Source of the DNA: REEB95 sp050729835
GTDB taxonomy: Bacteria; Pseudomonadota; Alphaproteobacteria; ATCC43930; CGMCC-115725
Direction of reading: 5' to 3'
Length of the DNA: 26,557 nucleotides
Assembly (NCBI GenBank): GCA_050729835.1
Contig: JBOHLS010000032.1
Span: 1-26,557 of the forward strand
Numbering within the stretch: position 1 is the stretch's first letter; every line of letters starts with the position of its first letter. The position numbers were made by a program, and so were the translations under genes. The notes under the pieces were generated by a model. That model did no database searches. It was not told the origin of the DNA and saw nothing but the letters and a program-made list of their open reading frames with translations. Below are positions 8,663 to 16,094 of this stretch, piece after piece.

Positions 8663-9121
8663 ATGCGGCTGGCCCTCTACGAGCCCGACATTCCGCAGAA
8701 CGCGGGCGCGATCCTGCGGCTGGGCGCGTGCCTCGGCGTCGCCGTCGACATCATCGAACCGTGCGGCTTCGTGCTCGACGACCGCCGGCTGAAGCGCGCG
8801 GCGATGGATTACCTTGCCCGCGTCGAGATCGCGCGGCATGCGTCGTGGGACTCGTTCTGGCATGCGCGACTCGGCCGGCTGGTGCTGCTTTCGAGCAAGG
8901 CTCGCCTCCCCTATCATCGCTTCGCCTTCGCCCGCGACGACGTGCTCCTGCTCGGACGCGAGACCGCGGGCGTGCCGCCGGAGGTCGCCGAAGCCGTGGA
9001 CGCCAGCGTGCTGATACCGATGCGGCCCGGGCTGCGCTCGCTCAACGTCGCGCTTGCCGCAGCGTTGGTGCTCGGCGAGGCGCTGCGGCAGACGGCGTTG
9101 CTGCCGGAGCCGGCGCCGTGA
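8663..9121 (+). CDS. trmL: tRNA (cytidine(34)-2'-O)-methyltransferase
   Basis: The product is a 152-residue SPOUT methyltransferase that, in the TrmL family, 2'-O-methylates the wobble base of certain leucine tRNAs. It opens with MRLALYEPDIPQNAGAI, the typical N-terminal motif of the family. The knot-forming motifs are LLGRETAGVP in the middle and IPMRPGLRSLNVALA near the end, followed by the family's EALRQ helix. Length fits the minimal single-domain TrmL. I chose the ATG at 8663 because homologues begin there; the frame is open far upstream but has no family similarity. The TGA overlaps the GTG start of hemF (GTGA). Confidence 0.93.
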   Translation: MRLALYEPDIPQNAGAILRLGACLGVAVDIIEPCGFVLDDRRLKRAAMDYLARVEIARHASWDSFWHARLGRLVLLSSKARLPYHRFAFARDDVLLLGRETAGVPPEVAEAVDASVLIPMRPGLRSLNVALAAALVLGEALRQTALLPEPAP

Positions 9122-9969
9122 GCGACGCGGCGCAGCAACAGGACGGCGCCGCCCGCTGGTTCGAGGAATTGCGCGACCGGCTGTGCGCGGTGTGCGAGGC
9201 GATCGAGGACGAATACGTCTCGGCACGGCCCGACGAAGGCGCCGCCGGGCGCTTCGCGCGCACACCGTGGCGGCGCGAGGGCGGTGGCGGCGGCGCGATG
9301 GCGCTGATGCATGGCGGCGTGTTCGAGAAGATCGGCGTCAACGTCTCGACGGTGTGGGGCGAATTCTCGTCCGAGTTCCGCGCCCAGATCCCGGGCGCGG
9401 CGAACGATCCGCGTTTCTGGGCAACCGGCATCTCGCTGGTCGCGCATCCGCGCTCGCCGCTGGTGCCGGCGGCGCATCTCAACACGCGGCACATCCGCAC
9501 GACCAAAGCGTGGTTCGGCGGCGGCGCCGACCTGACGCCGGTGTTTCCCGACGAGGCCGACACGCGCGATTTCCACGGGGCGCTCGAAGCCGCCTGCGCC
9601 GCGCACGACGCAGCCTATTACCCGCACTTCAAGGCGTGGTGCGACGAGTATTTCTTCCTGAAGCACCGCAACGAGCCGCGCGGCGTCGGCGGCATCTTCT
9701 ACGACGACCTGGCGACCGGCGAATGGGCGCGCGACTTCGCCTTCACCCGTGCGGTCGGCGAAGCCTTCCTGCGCATCTATCCGCGGCTGGTGCGGCGGCA
9801 GATGCTGCGGCCGTGGACCGGCGAGCAGCGCCAGGCGCAGTTGGTCAAGCGCGGCCGTTACGTCGAGTTCAATCTGCTCTACGACCGCGGCACGCTCTTC
9901 GGCCTCAAGACCGGCGGCAACGTCGAGGCGATCCTGATGTCGCTGCCGCCGGCGGTGAAGTGGCCCTGA
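9118..9969 (+). CDS. hemF: Oxygen-dependent coproporphyrinogen-III oxidase
   Basis: HemF oxidatively decarboxylates coproporphyrinogen III to protoporphyrinogen IX using O2, a late step of heme synthesis. The 283-residue product contains GVNVS (73-77), VPAAHLNTRHI, AWFGGGADLTP (131-141), FKAWCDEYFFLKHRNEPRG (171-189), GIFYDDL (192-198) and RGRYVEFNLLYDRGTLFGL (245-263). These are the conserved blocks of the family, and the length is close to usual. The start is a GTG at 9118 overlapping the trmL stop, giving an N-terminus of MSDAAQQQ. No ATG in frame fits, since the next ones lie inside conserved sequence. Heme demand of the adjacent bc1 operon makes the location sensible, but coregulation is inference. 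Confidence 0.95.
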   Translation: MSDAAQQQDGAARWFEELRDRLCAVCEAIEDEYVSARPDEGAAGRFARTPWRREGGGGGAMALMHGGVFEKIGVNVSTVWGEFSSEFRAQIPGAANDPRFWATGISLVAHPRSPLVPAAHLNTRHIRTTKAWFGGGADLTPVFPDEADTRDFHGALEAACAAHDAAYYPHFKAWCDEYFFLKHRNEPRGVGGIFYDDLATGEWARDFAFTRAVGEAFLRIYPRLVRRQMLRPWTGEQRQAQLVKRGRYVEFNLLYDRGTLFGLKTGGNVEAILMSLPPAVKWP

Positions 9970-9972
9970 GCC

Positions 9973-11205
9973 TCAAGACGTTTCCTCCGGCGGCTTGCGG
10001 CGGCCGAAACAGGCGAGCAACAGCAGATCGTAGACCGCCTTGAGCCCGCCGGCGATCAACACTGGCCAGCCGAAGGGCGACAGCACCAAAAGCCAGCCGG
10101 CCAGCGCCGGCGCCAGCGCCGCGGCCAGGCTGCGCGGCACCGCCGTGACGCTGGCCGCGGCCGCGCGCTCGGGCGGCGTCACCACCGCCATGACGTAGGA
10201 ACTGCGCGTCGGCACGTCCATCTGCGACAGCGAGCAGCGCACCAGCCACAGCGCCACGGCGATCCACAGCTTGGAAGCGAAGGCCATCGCGATCAGGCAG
10301 AGATTCGACGGCAGATGCGTGAACACCATGGTGTTGACGAGGCCGATACGCGCGGCGATGCGGCCGGCCGCGACATAGGACGCGGCCGAGGCCAGGCCGC
10401 TCCAGAAGAAGATCGTGCCGGCAACCGCGAGCGACAGGCCGAAACGCTCGAACAGCCAGAGCGCCAGCAGCGACTGGACGATCAATCCGCCGCCGAAAGC
10501 GTCGAGGCTGAACAGCGCGGCGAGGCCGAGCACGATGTTGCGCGACGGGCCGAGCGGCGGTGCCGGCTTGTCGGGCTTGGTGTCGAGCGTCGCCGGCAGG
10601 CGGCGATAGAGGTGATAGGTCGCCAGACCGAGCAGCGCGTAGAGGCCGAACATCCAGCGCAGCGAATCGACCGCGTCGAGGCCGAGCCAGCCCTGCGCCA
10701 GCTCGGGCAGGCCGGCGGCGAGCGAGCCGAGGGCGCCGACCAGCGAGCCGACCAGGCTGTAGAGCACGAAGGCATTGGTGCGCGCCTTGGCCGGCGCCGC
10801 CTCGGCCAGGAGCGCCTGCTCCAGCGGCAGGAACAGGCTGACGTCGCTCGGCGACGGGTTGAGCGTGCCGACGAAGGCGATGACCATGAGCGGCCAGAAT
10901 CGGCTGGCGGCGACGAAGCCGATGCCGGTGCCGACCATCAGCAGCGTCGCGATCACCAATAGCCAGCGCCGGCCGTAGCGATGCGCGGTGAAGCCGACGA
11001 CGATGGTGGCCGTCGCCGAGCCGATCAGCGTTGTCGCGGTGATTAGCCCGATCTGGAAGGCATCGAAACCGAGCGCCTTGAGATAGACCGGCAGCAACAG
11101 GCTGACGAAGCCGTCGGCGAAAGCGCGCAGACCGCGCGCCCAGTAAAGCGGCGCAGCGGCCGGCGGAACGCCGGCAGGCAACAGTCGCCGCAGCGCCGAC
11201 ATCAT
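9973..11205 (-). CDS. Major facilitator superfamily transporter
   Basis: The product is a 410-residue inner-membrane protein with a pattern of about 12 hydrophobic helices. The cytoplasmic loop between helices 2 and 3 reads TAHRYGRRWLL, matching the MFS G-x-x-(A/D)-x-R-x-G-R-R signature. A second, shorter version (GRIAARIGL) occurs at the matching loop of the second half. The charged central loop (RRLPATLDTKPDKPAPP) separates the two six-helix bundles. The substrate cannot be read from sequence. The ATG at 11205 overlaps the chrA stop by 4 nt, so translation is coupled to it. The gene ends 3 nt from the convergent hemF stop, with no visible terminator between them. Confidence 0.9.
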   Translation of the reverse strand: MMSALRRLLPAGVPPAAAPLYWARGLRAFADGFVSLLLPVYLKALGFDAFQIGLITATTLIGSATATIVVGFTAHRYGRRWLLVIATLLMVGTGIGFVAASRFWPLMVIAFVGTLNPSPSDVSLFLPLEQALLAEAAPAKARTNAFVLYSLVGSLVGALGSLAAGLPELAQGWLGLDAVDSLRWMFGLYALLGLATYHLYRRLPATLDTKPDKPAPPLGPSRNIVLGLAALFSLDAFGGGLIVQSLLALWLFERFGLSLAVAGTIFFWSGLASAASYVAAGRIAARIGLVNTMVFTHLPSNLCLIAMAFASKLWIAVALWLVRCSLSQMDVPTRSSYVMAVVTPPERAAAASVTAVPRSLAAALAPALAGWLLVLSPFGWPVLIAGGLKAVYDLLLLACFGRRKPPEETS

Positions 11206-12401
11206 GCCACCCACGCCAGCGCTTCGCCGCCGAGCGCGCCGACGATCACGACCGCCCAGGGCGGCACGCGCAAACGTAGCGGGACGAGCGCGGCAGCCGC
11301 GAACGCGAGATCGCGCCATCCGAACACCGCGCTGACCAAGACCGGACGATAAAGCGCGGCCAGCAGCAACCCGACGACCGCGGCGTTGACGCCCTTGAGC
11401 GTCGCCTGCATCGCCCGGTTGGCGCGCAGCGCGCTCCAGAACGGCAGCGTGCCGACGATCAGCAGCGAGCCCGGCAGGAAGATGGCGATCGGCGCGATCG
11501 CGCCGCCGAGCAATCCACCCGCTGGCGCCTGCATGCTGACGCCGAGAAAGGCGGCGAAGGTGAAAAGCGGCCCGGGCAGCGCCTGCGCCGCGCCGTAGCC
11601 AGCGAGAAACGTATCCTGGCTCACCCAGCCCTTCGGCACGACCACAGCGTCGAGCAGCGGTAGCAGCACGTGACCGCCGCCGAACACCAACGCGCCGCAA
11701 CGGTAGAATCCGTCGAACAGTTGCAGCGCGCTCGAGCCGCTCGCCGCCGCAACGATCGACGGCAGCGTCAACAGCATCGCGAAGGCGATCAGCGCCGCAA
11801 CCGCCAGCACGCGCGGCATCCGTGGCGCGAAGGACAATGCCGCCTGCCGCGTATCGCCTGGCAGGAACAGTCGGCCGGCGACGGCGCCGAACGCGATGGC
11901 AGCGAGCTGTCCCCAGGTCGCCGGCAATACCAGCGTCAGCGCGGCAGCGGCGAGTGCCAATGCGCCGCGCGGCACGTCGTTGGCGAGGCGGCGTGCCATC
12001 TGCCATACCGCCAACGCAACCACGGCGCAGGCAACCAGCATCAAACCGTGTAACCACGTCGCGCCCGTGAGATTGCCGACGCGCGCGACGCCATAGGCGA
12101 ATCCGCCCATGATCAACGCCGACGGCAACGTGAAGCCAAGCCAGGCGCACAACGCGCCAGGCAGTCCGGCGCGCAGCAGGCCGACGGCAAAGCCGAATTC
12201 GCTCGACGACGGACCCGGCAGGAACTGCGACAAGGCCAGCAGGTCGGCGAAACCAGCCTCGTCGAGCCACCGCCGCTTGTCGATGAATTCGCTACGGAAA
12301 TAGGCGAGATGCGCGACCGGACCACCGAACGAGGTCAGCCCCAGCCGCAGGAATACGGCGAAGATCTCGAGCAGACTGCTGCGATCTGGCGCGTCAGGCA
12401 T
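11202..12401 (-). CDS. chrA: Chromate transporter (CHR) family protein, two-domain form
   Basis: The 399-residue membrane protein has the two homologous halves of long-chain CHR transporters. The N-terminal half carries FLRLGLTSFGGPVAHLAYF and LSQFLPGPSSS; the C-terminal half carries the parallel LVFGGGHVLLPLL and GAAQALPGPLFTFAAFLG. Characterised members export chromate, but many members do not confer resistance, so the substrate here is unproven. The start at 12401 lies inside the last codons of the CCA-enzyme gene (8-nt overlap), giving MPDAPDRSSLLEIF. Upstream in-frame sequence is the shadow of that gene. No chrB regulator is nearby, and it sits among housekeeping genes instead of a resistance cassette. 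Confidence 0.88.
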   Translation of the reverse strand: MPDAPDRSSLLEIFAVFLRLGLTSFGGPVAHLAYFRSEFIDKRRWLDEAGFADLLALSQFLPGPSSSEFGFAVGLLRAGLPGALCAWLGFTLPSALIMGGFAYGVARVGNLTGATWLHGLMLVACAVVALAVWQMARRLANDVPRGALALAAAALTLVLPATWGQLAAIAFGAVAGRLFLPGDTRQAALSFAPRMPRVLAVAALIAFAMLLTLPSIVAAASGSSALQLFDGFYRCGALVFGGGHVLLPLLDAVVVPKGWVSQDTFLAGYGAAQALPGPLFTFAAFLGVSMQAPAGGLLGGAIAPIAIFLPGSLLIVGTLPFWSALRANRAMQATLKGVNAAVVGLLLAALYRPVLVSAVFGWRDLAFAAAALVPLRLRVPPWAVVIVGALGGEALAWVA

Positions 12402-13608
12402 GCGGCGCCAGCCGCCGCAGCAGCTCGGCGCGACATTGCGTCGTCGTGGCGCGGAAATCGCCTTTGATCCACCAGGCTTCGAGCGCGGCGAGCAGAGCGC
12501 CGACTTTTGGCCCCGGCGCGACACCGGCCGCGAGTAGATCCCGCCCGCGCAACGGAAAGCGCGGACTCTTCCATGTCCTTGCCAGTCGCAGCAGCGGGGC
12601 CACGCGCTGCGACCGGTTTCGAACTGCAGAGGCCAGGAGTACACGATCGGCGTAGAGCGCGGACCCCCAGCGATAAAGCGCGCGACGCTGCGACGCGCGA
12701 TCGCCGTCGAGCGCGATCGCCGGCTTGGCGAACAATGCCATCAGGCGGTCGCGTTGGGCGCCCGACAGTTTCAACCGTTCGGCGACCGCACCGGCGTCGC
12801 GTGTGATCAGCGCCGCAAGGCGCCGCAGCGGATCGGGCTGTGGCTCGAGCGCGACCAGACGGCGAAGCCGCACCAGCCCGCCGGCTTCGGGCAGCAGCCG
12901 CTTGAGCACGCCATCGGCCTGCATCATCCGCAACGCCGGCAGCGGATCGGGCGCCGCCAGCAGCTTCAAGGTCTCGGCGGCGACGCGCTCGGCCGACAGC
13001 GTCGGCAGGAGATGTGCCGCCGCGTGGCAAGCGGCGCGCGCCGCCCGGTCGCCGGCACCTTGGCCGTAATGTGCGAAGAACCGGTAATAGCGCAGCAGGC
13101 GCAGCACGTCCTCGCGAATGCGCGTCGATGGATCGCCGACGAAGCGGACGCGGTGCGCCGCGAGATCGGCGAGACCGCCGACATAATCGTAGAGCGCGCC
13201 GCCCGCATCGAGCGACAGCGCGTTCATGGTGAAGTCGCGGCGCCGCGCGTCCACCACCCAATCGGCGTCGAAGACGACCGTGGCATGCCGGCCGTCGGCC
13301 TCGACGTCGCGGCGCAGCGTGGTGATCTCGAAAGCCCGCGTCGCCGCCACCGCCGTCACCGTGCCGTGAGCGATGCCAGTCGGTACCGCCCGGATGCTGG
13401 CGGCGGCGAGGCGCGTCATCACGGCCTCGGGCTTGAGCGGGGTGGCGACGTCGATCTCGATCGGCGTGCGGCCGAGCACGGTGTCGCGCACCGCGCCGCC
13501 GACGAAACGCGGCGCGCCCTCCGGCGCCGCCAAGGCGCGCATGACGCGGCGCGTGGCGCTTTCCCGCATCCACGGGCGCGGCTTGATCGTCCGGACGGGT
13601 TCGAGCAT
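12394..13608 (-). CDS. cca: CCA tRNA nucleotidyltransferase / poly(A)-polymerase family
   Basis: The enzyme repairs or builds the 3' CCA end of tRNAs. The 404-residue product is a class II nucleotidyltransferase: GGAVRD at 37-42, the metal-binding pair at 51-53, RRRDFTMNAL at 122-131, the EDVLRLLRYYRF helix at 166-177, then a helical tRNA-binding region. Oddly, the usual D-x-D carboxylate pair reads Glu51-Ile-Asp53, so the first Asp is Glu. The flanking IDVATPL and the GTVTAV block are otherwise standard. The ATG at 13608 overlaps the stop of the upstream small gene by one nt (TGATG), and the end overlaps chrA by 8 nt. A poly(A) polymerase role is less likely in alphaproteobacteria but not excluded. 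Confidence 0.92.
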   Translation of the reverse strand: MLEPVRTIKPRPWMRESATRRVMRALAAPEGAPRFVGGAVRDTVLGRTPIEIDVATPLKPEAVMTRLAAASIRAVPTGIAHGTVTAVAATRAFEITTLRRDVEADGRHATVVFDADWVVDARRRDFTMNALSLDAGGALYDYVGGLADLAAHRVRFVGDPSTRIREDVLRLLRYYRFFAHYGQGAGDRAARAACHAAAHLLPTLSAERVAAETLKLLAAPDPLPALRMMQADGVLKRLLPEAGGLVRLRRLVALEPQPDPLRRLAALITRDAGAVAERLKLSGAQRDRLMALFAKPAIALDGDRASQRRALYRWGSALYADRVLLASAVRNRSQRVAPLLRLARTWKSPRFPLRGRDLLAAGVAPGPKVGALLAALEAWWIKGDFRATTTQCRAELLRRLAPHA

Positions 13609-13871
13609 CAGCGCGATCCCGGCGGAACGATCTGGCCGGGCACGACGCGGCCGTCCTGCACGTGCGGCGGCAGGTAGCGACCCGCCTGGCTGCCGCCCGC
13701 GCCGACGCCAACGATCGCCAGCGCCGCAGCGGCCGCGACCAGGCCGGCGACGACGAGCCACGTCCACGGCACGCTGCGCTCGCCGACGCGGCCCACGGCT
13801 CGCAGCCAGAGGAAATAGATCGCGGTCGGGGCCAGCAGCGGCAGCAGGATGGTGAGCGCCACCCGGGTCAT
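13608..13871 (-). CDS. Small two-helix membrane protein, DUF6111-like
   Basis: The product is 87 residues with two hydrophobic segments (about 4-24 and 37-57). A soluble C-terminal part holds GGSQAGRYLPPHVQDGRVVPGQI. That tail, the length and the position between a CoA pyrophosphatase gene and a CCA-enzyme gene match what I know of alphaproteobacterial DUF6111 proteins. The function of this family is unknown. The gene starts 7 nt after the Nudix stop and shares a TGATG junction with the CCA gene, so its translation is tightly tied to both. No catalytic motif is visible. Confidence 0.8.
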   Translation of the reverse strand: MTRVALTILLPLLAPTAIYFLWLRAVGRVGERSVPWTWLVVAGLVAAAAALAIVGVGAGGSQAGRYLPPHVQDGRVVPGQIVPPGSR

Positions 13872-13878
13872 GGCGCGC

Positions 13879-14538
13879 TCACGTCGTCAGCACCTCGGCG
13901 AGATTGACCAGAATGCCGGCGGTCGCTCCCCAGATGTTGCGGCCGTCATGCGCCAGGACGAAATAGGTGCGTAGGCCGTTCTTGAGTTCGCGAGTCTCCT
14001 GGCGATAGTTAGCGCGATCGGCGACGACCGCGAGCGGCACCTCGAAGATCTCAGTCACTTCGCGCGGGTCGGGCGCCAGCGGCAGCGGCGGCGCGAGCAG
14101 CGCCACGACCGGAACGATCTCGAAGCCGGTGCCGGTGATATAGGTGTCGAGCCGGCCGATCACCGTGATGCGATCGGCGGACAAGCCGATCTCTTCGCGC
14201 GTCTCGCGCAATGCGGCGGCAACGGCATCAGCATCCGACGGCTCGACGCGGCCGCCGGGAAACGAGATCTGGCCGGCATGCGCGCTCAGCTTCTCGTGGC
14301 GCTGCGTCAGCAGCACGCCGAGCCCCGCCGGCCGGTCGACGATCGGCACCAGCACTGCGGCCGGCCGCAAGCCGGACGGCAGCTTCTCGTCGGGGCTCAG
14401 GATATGGTCGCCGCGCACCCGCTCGCTGTCGAAGGAGCGTACCCCCGGCTGGTAGGCGCCGAAGCGCGCACGCACGGCGGCGGCGGTCAGTCCGCCGGTC
14501 CGAGCGTGCCGAGCGGAAAGAATTTCGCGTTGCTCCAT
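13879..14538 (-). CDS. Nudix hydrolase, CoA pyrophosphatase type
   Basis: The enzyme belongs to the NudL/UPF0035 branch that splits coenzyme A or its esters into 4'-phosphopantetheine derivatives and 3',5'-ADP. The branch-specific signature LLTQRHEKLSAHAGQISFPGG (77-96) directly precedes the Nudix helix, which ends RETREEIGL (111-119) and has the metal-binding Glu residues. At 219 residues it is slightly longer than many relatives. With the ATG at 14538 the gene overlaps the DUF1285 stop by 52 nt. The homologous part appears to begin at LTAAAVRARFG, whose first codon is a CTG at 14490 that overlaps the DUF1285 TGA (CTGA). The true start may therefore be non-ATG and further downstream. Confidence 0.9.
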   Translation of the reverse strand: MEQREILSARHARTGGLTAAAVRARFGAYQPGVRSFDSERVRGDHILSPDEKLPSGLRPAAVLVPIVDRPAGLGVLLTQRHEKLSAHAGQISFPGGRVEPSDADAVAAALRETREEIGLSADRITVIGRLDTYITGTGFEIVPVVALLAPPLPLAPDPREVTEIFEVPLAVVADRANYRQETRELKNGLRTYFVLAHDGRNIWGATAGILVNLAEVLTT

Positions 14539-15065
14539 ACGCCGAATACCGTTTCGCCCCCGCGCCGCTCTTCGCGGCCCAGTTCCACGAACTGGTAGAA
14601 TACCGGCCGGGCTATGCGGGCTTCCAGTCCGTCGCGCACCAGGATATAGGGCACCGGGGTATGCGTCATCCCATCCTCGGCGATGCGCAGGGGATGCGCC
14701 GCGTCGAGCATCACAATCTCGTCAACATTGGTGCGGAAGATCAGCCGCTGCGCCGCGCCGGGGTTCTCGACATCGAGCGATACGGCCACGAACGGAGCGT
14801 CTTCGACGGCGATACGGCCGCGTTCGGCCGGCGTAACCAGCCAATATTGCCCGGTTGCGTCGCGCGCGAGCACGCGGCTGAACAGGCGAACGAGCGCCAT
14901 GCGACGGATTGCTGAGCCGCGATAGAACCAGCTACCATCGCGGGCGATGCGGATGTCGAAATCGCCGCAATCGCGCGGCGCGGCGCCGGCTCGCGGCGGC
15001 TTCGCCGCCTCGGTCGCCAGTTGCGCGAGCCCGGTAAACGAGGCCTTGTCCATAACCATCCGCAT
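14487..15065 (-). CDS. DUF1285 domain-containing protein
   Basis: The product is about 190 residues with no signal peptide or membrane segment. It matches the alphaproteobacterial DUF1285 pattern: CGDFDIRIARDGSWFYRGS with IRRMALVRLFS, then YWLVTPAERGRIAVEDAPFV and a C-terminal VPYILVRDGLEARI. The function is unknown; structures of the family suggest a small beta-rich fold. Three in-frame ATGs (15065, 15059, 15053) lie within 12 nt; 15059 has GGGGA at a fair distance, so the start is uncertain by a few codons. It heads the minus-strand operon and faces the moxR start across only about 18 nt, so its promoter must lie inside moxR. Confidence 0.85.
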   Translation of the reverse strand: MRMVMDKASFTGLAQLATEAAKPPRAGAAPRDCGDFDIRIARDGSWFYRGSAIRRMALVRLFSRVLARDATGQYWLVTPAERGRIAVEDAPFVAVSLDVENPGAAQRLIFRTNVDEIVMLDAAHPLRIAEDGMTHTPVPYILVRDGLEARIARPVFYQFVELGREERRGGETVFGVWSNAKFFPLGTLGPAD

Positions 15066-15072
15066 CCCCGAC

Positions 15073-15077
15073 AGGAG
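15073..15077 (+). promoter_or_regulatory. Shine-Dalgarno supporting a TTG start of moxR
   Basis: AGGAG lies 6 nt before the TTG at 15084. No ATG or GTG in the frame is better placed, so this site decides the start. Confidence 0.65.
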
Positions 15078-15083
15078 CGTCCG

Positions 15084-16094
15084 TTGAGTACCACCGAATC
15101 GATCGTAGCGAGCGCCGACAACGATCTCGCGCGCGAGATCGAGGCGCTCGGCGCGCGTCTCACCGCGGTGCGGCAGCGCATCGGCCGAGTCATCTTCGGA
15201 CAGGCCGAGGTCGTCGATCAAGCGTTGATCACCTTGCTCGCCGGCGGGCATGCCTTGCTGATCGGCGTGCCCGGCCTGGCTAAGACCCGCCTGGTCGAGA
15301 CCCTCGGCACGGTGCTCGACCTCAACGACAAGCGCGTGCAATGCACGCCCGATCTGATGCCCGCCGACATCATCGGCTCCGAGGTGCTTGAAGAGAGTGA
15401 AAGCGGCCGGCGCGGCTTCCGCTTCATCCCCGGCCCGGTGTTCAGCCAGCTGCTGATGGCCGACGAGATCAACCGCGCCAGCCCGCGCACGCAGTCGGCG
15501 TTGTTGCAAGCGATGCAGGAAGGCCGCGTCTCGATCGCCGGCCAGTACCATCCGCTGCCCAAGCCGTTCCACGTCCTGGCGACGCAGAATCCGCTCGAGC
15601 AGGAAGGGACCTATCCGCTCCCGGAGGCCCAGCTCGACCGCTTTCTGCTGCAGATCGACGTCGGCTATCCCGATCTCGACGCTGAGCGCCGGATGCTGAT
15701 CGCGACCACCGGCATTGCCGAGGAGACCGCCGCACCGGTGCTCACCGCCGCCGAACTACTCGCGGCCCAGCGGCTGGTGCGCCGCGTGCCGGTGGGCGAC
15801 AGCGTCGTCGCCGCGATCCTGGCGCTGGTGCGGTCCGGCCGCCCGGACGACGCCACCGCCGACGCCGCGCGCACGCACATCGCGTGGGGCCCGGGCCCGC
15901 GCGCCAGCCAGGCCCTGATGCTCGCGTCGCGGGCGCGGGCGCTGCTCGACGGCCGACTGGCGCCATCGATCGACGACGTGCTGGCGCTCGCCCATCCGGT
16001 GCTGCGCCACCGCATGGCGCTCACCTTCGCCGCGCGCGCCGACGGCGTGAGCATGGCACAGGTGATCGACCGGCTGCTGGATCCGTTGCGCTGA
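15084..16094 (+). CDS. MoxR-family AAA+ ATPase
   Basis: MoxR ATPases are chaperone-like enzymes that act on vWA-domain partners, usually encoded beside them. The 336-residue product has Walker A GVPGLAKT (61-68), Walker B LLMADEIN (123-130), sensor 1 in ATQNPLEQEGTYPLPEAQ (167-183), the family signature, and the arginine-finger region LDRFLL (184-189). A C-terminal helical lid ends with the IDRLLDPL helix. No signal peptide is present, so it is cytoplasmic. The start is a TTG with AGGAG six nt upstream, giving MSTTESIVAS. The stop overlaps the DUF58 start by one nt (TGATG). It is the first gene of a five-gene module. Confidence 0.95.
   Translation: MSTTESIVASADNDLAREIEALGARLTAVRQRIGRVIFGQAEVVDQALITLLAGGHALLIGVPGLAKTRLVETLGTVLDLNDKRVQCTPDLMPADIIGSEVLEESESGRRGFRFIPGPVFSQLLMADEINRASPRTQSALLQAMQEGRVSIAGQYHPLPKPFHVLATQNPLEQEGTYPLPEAQLDRFLLQIDVGYPDLDAERRMLIATTGIAEETAAPVLTAAELLAAQRLVRRVPVGDSVVAAILALVRSGRPDDATADAARTHIAWGPGPRASQALMLASRARALLDGRLAPSIDDVLALAHPVLRHRMALTFAARADGVSMAQVIDRLLDPLR

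Noticed and set aside
9973..12270. MFS frame extended upstream to 765 codons as a fusion protein
   Set aside because: The extension is an out-of-frame reading of chrA; the MFS protein begins naturally at the ATG overlapping the chrA stop.
11202..12401. Heavy-metal resistance island
   Set aside because: Only one CHR-family gene is present, with no chrB, mobility genes or composition shift; it sits within a housekeeping operon.
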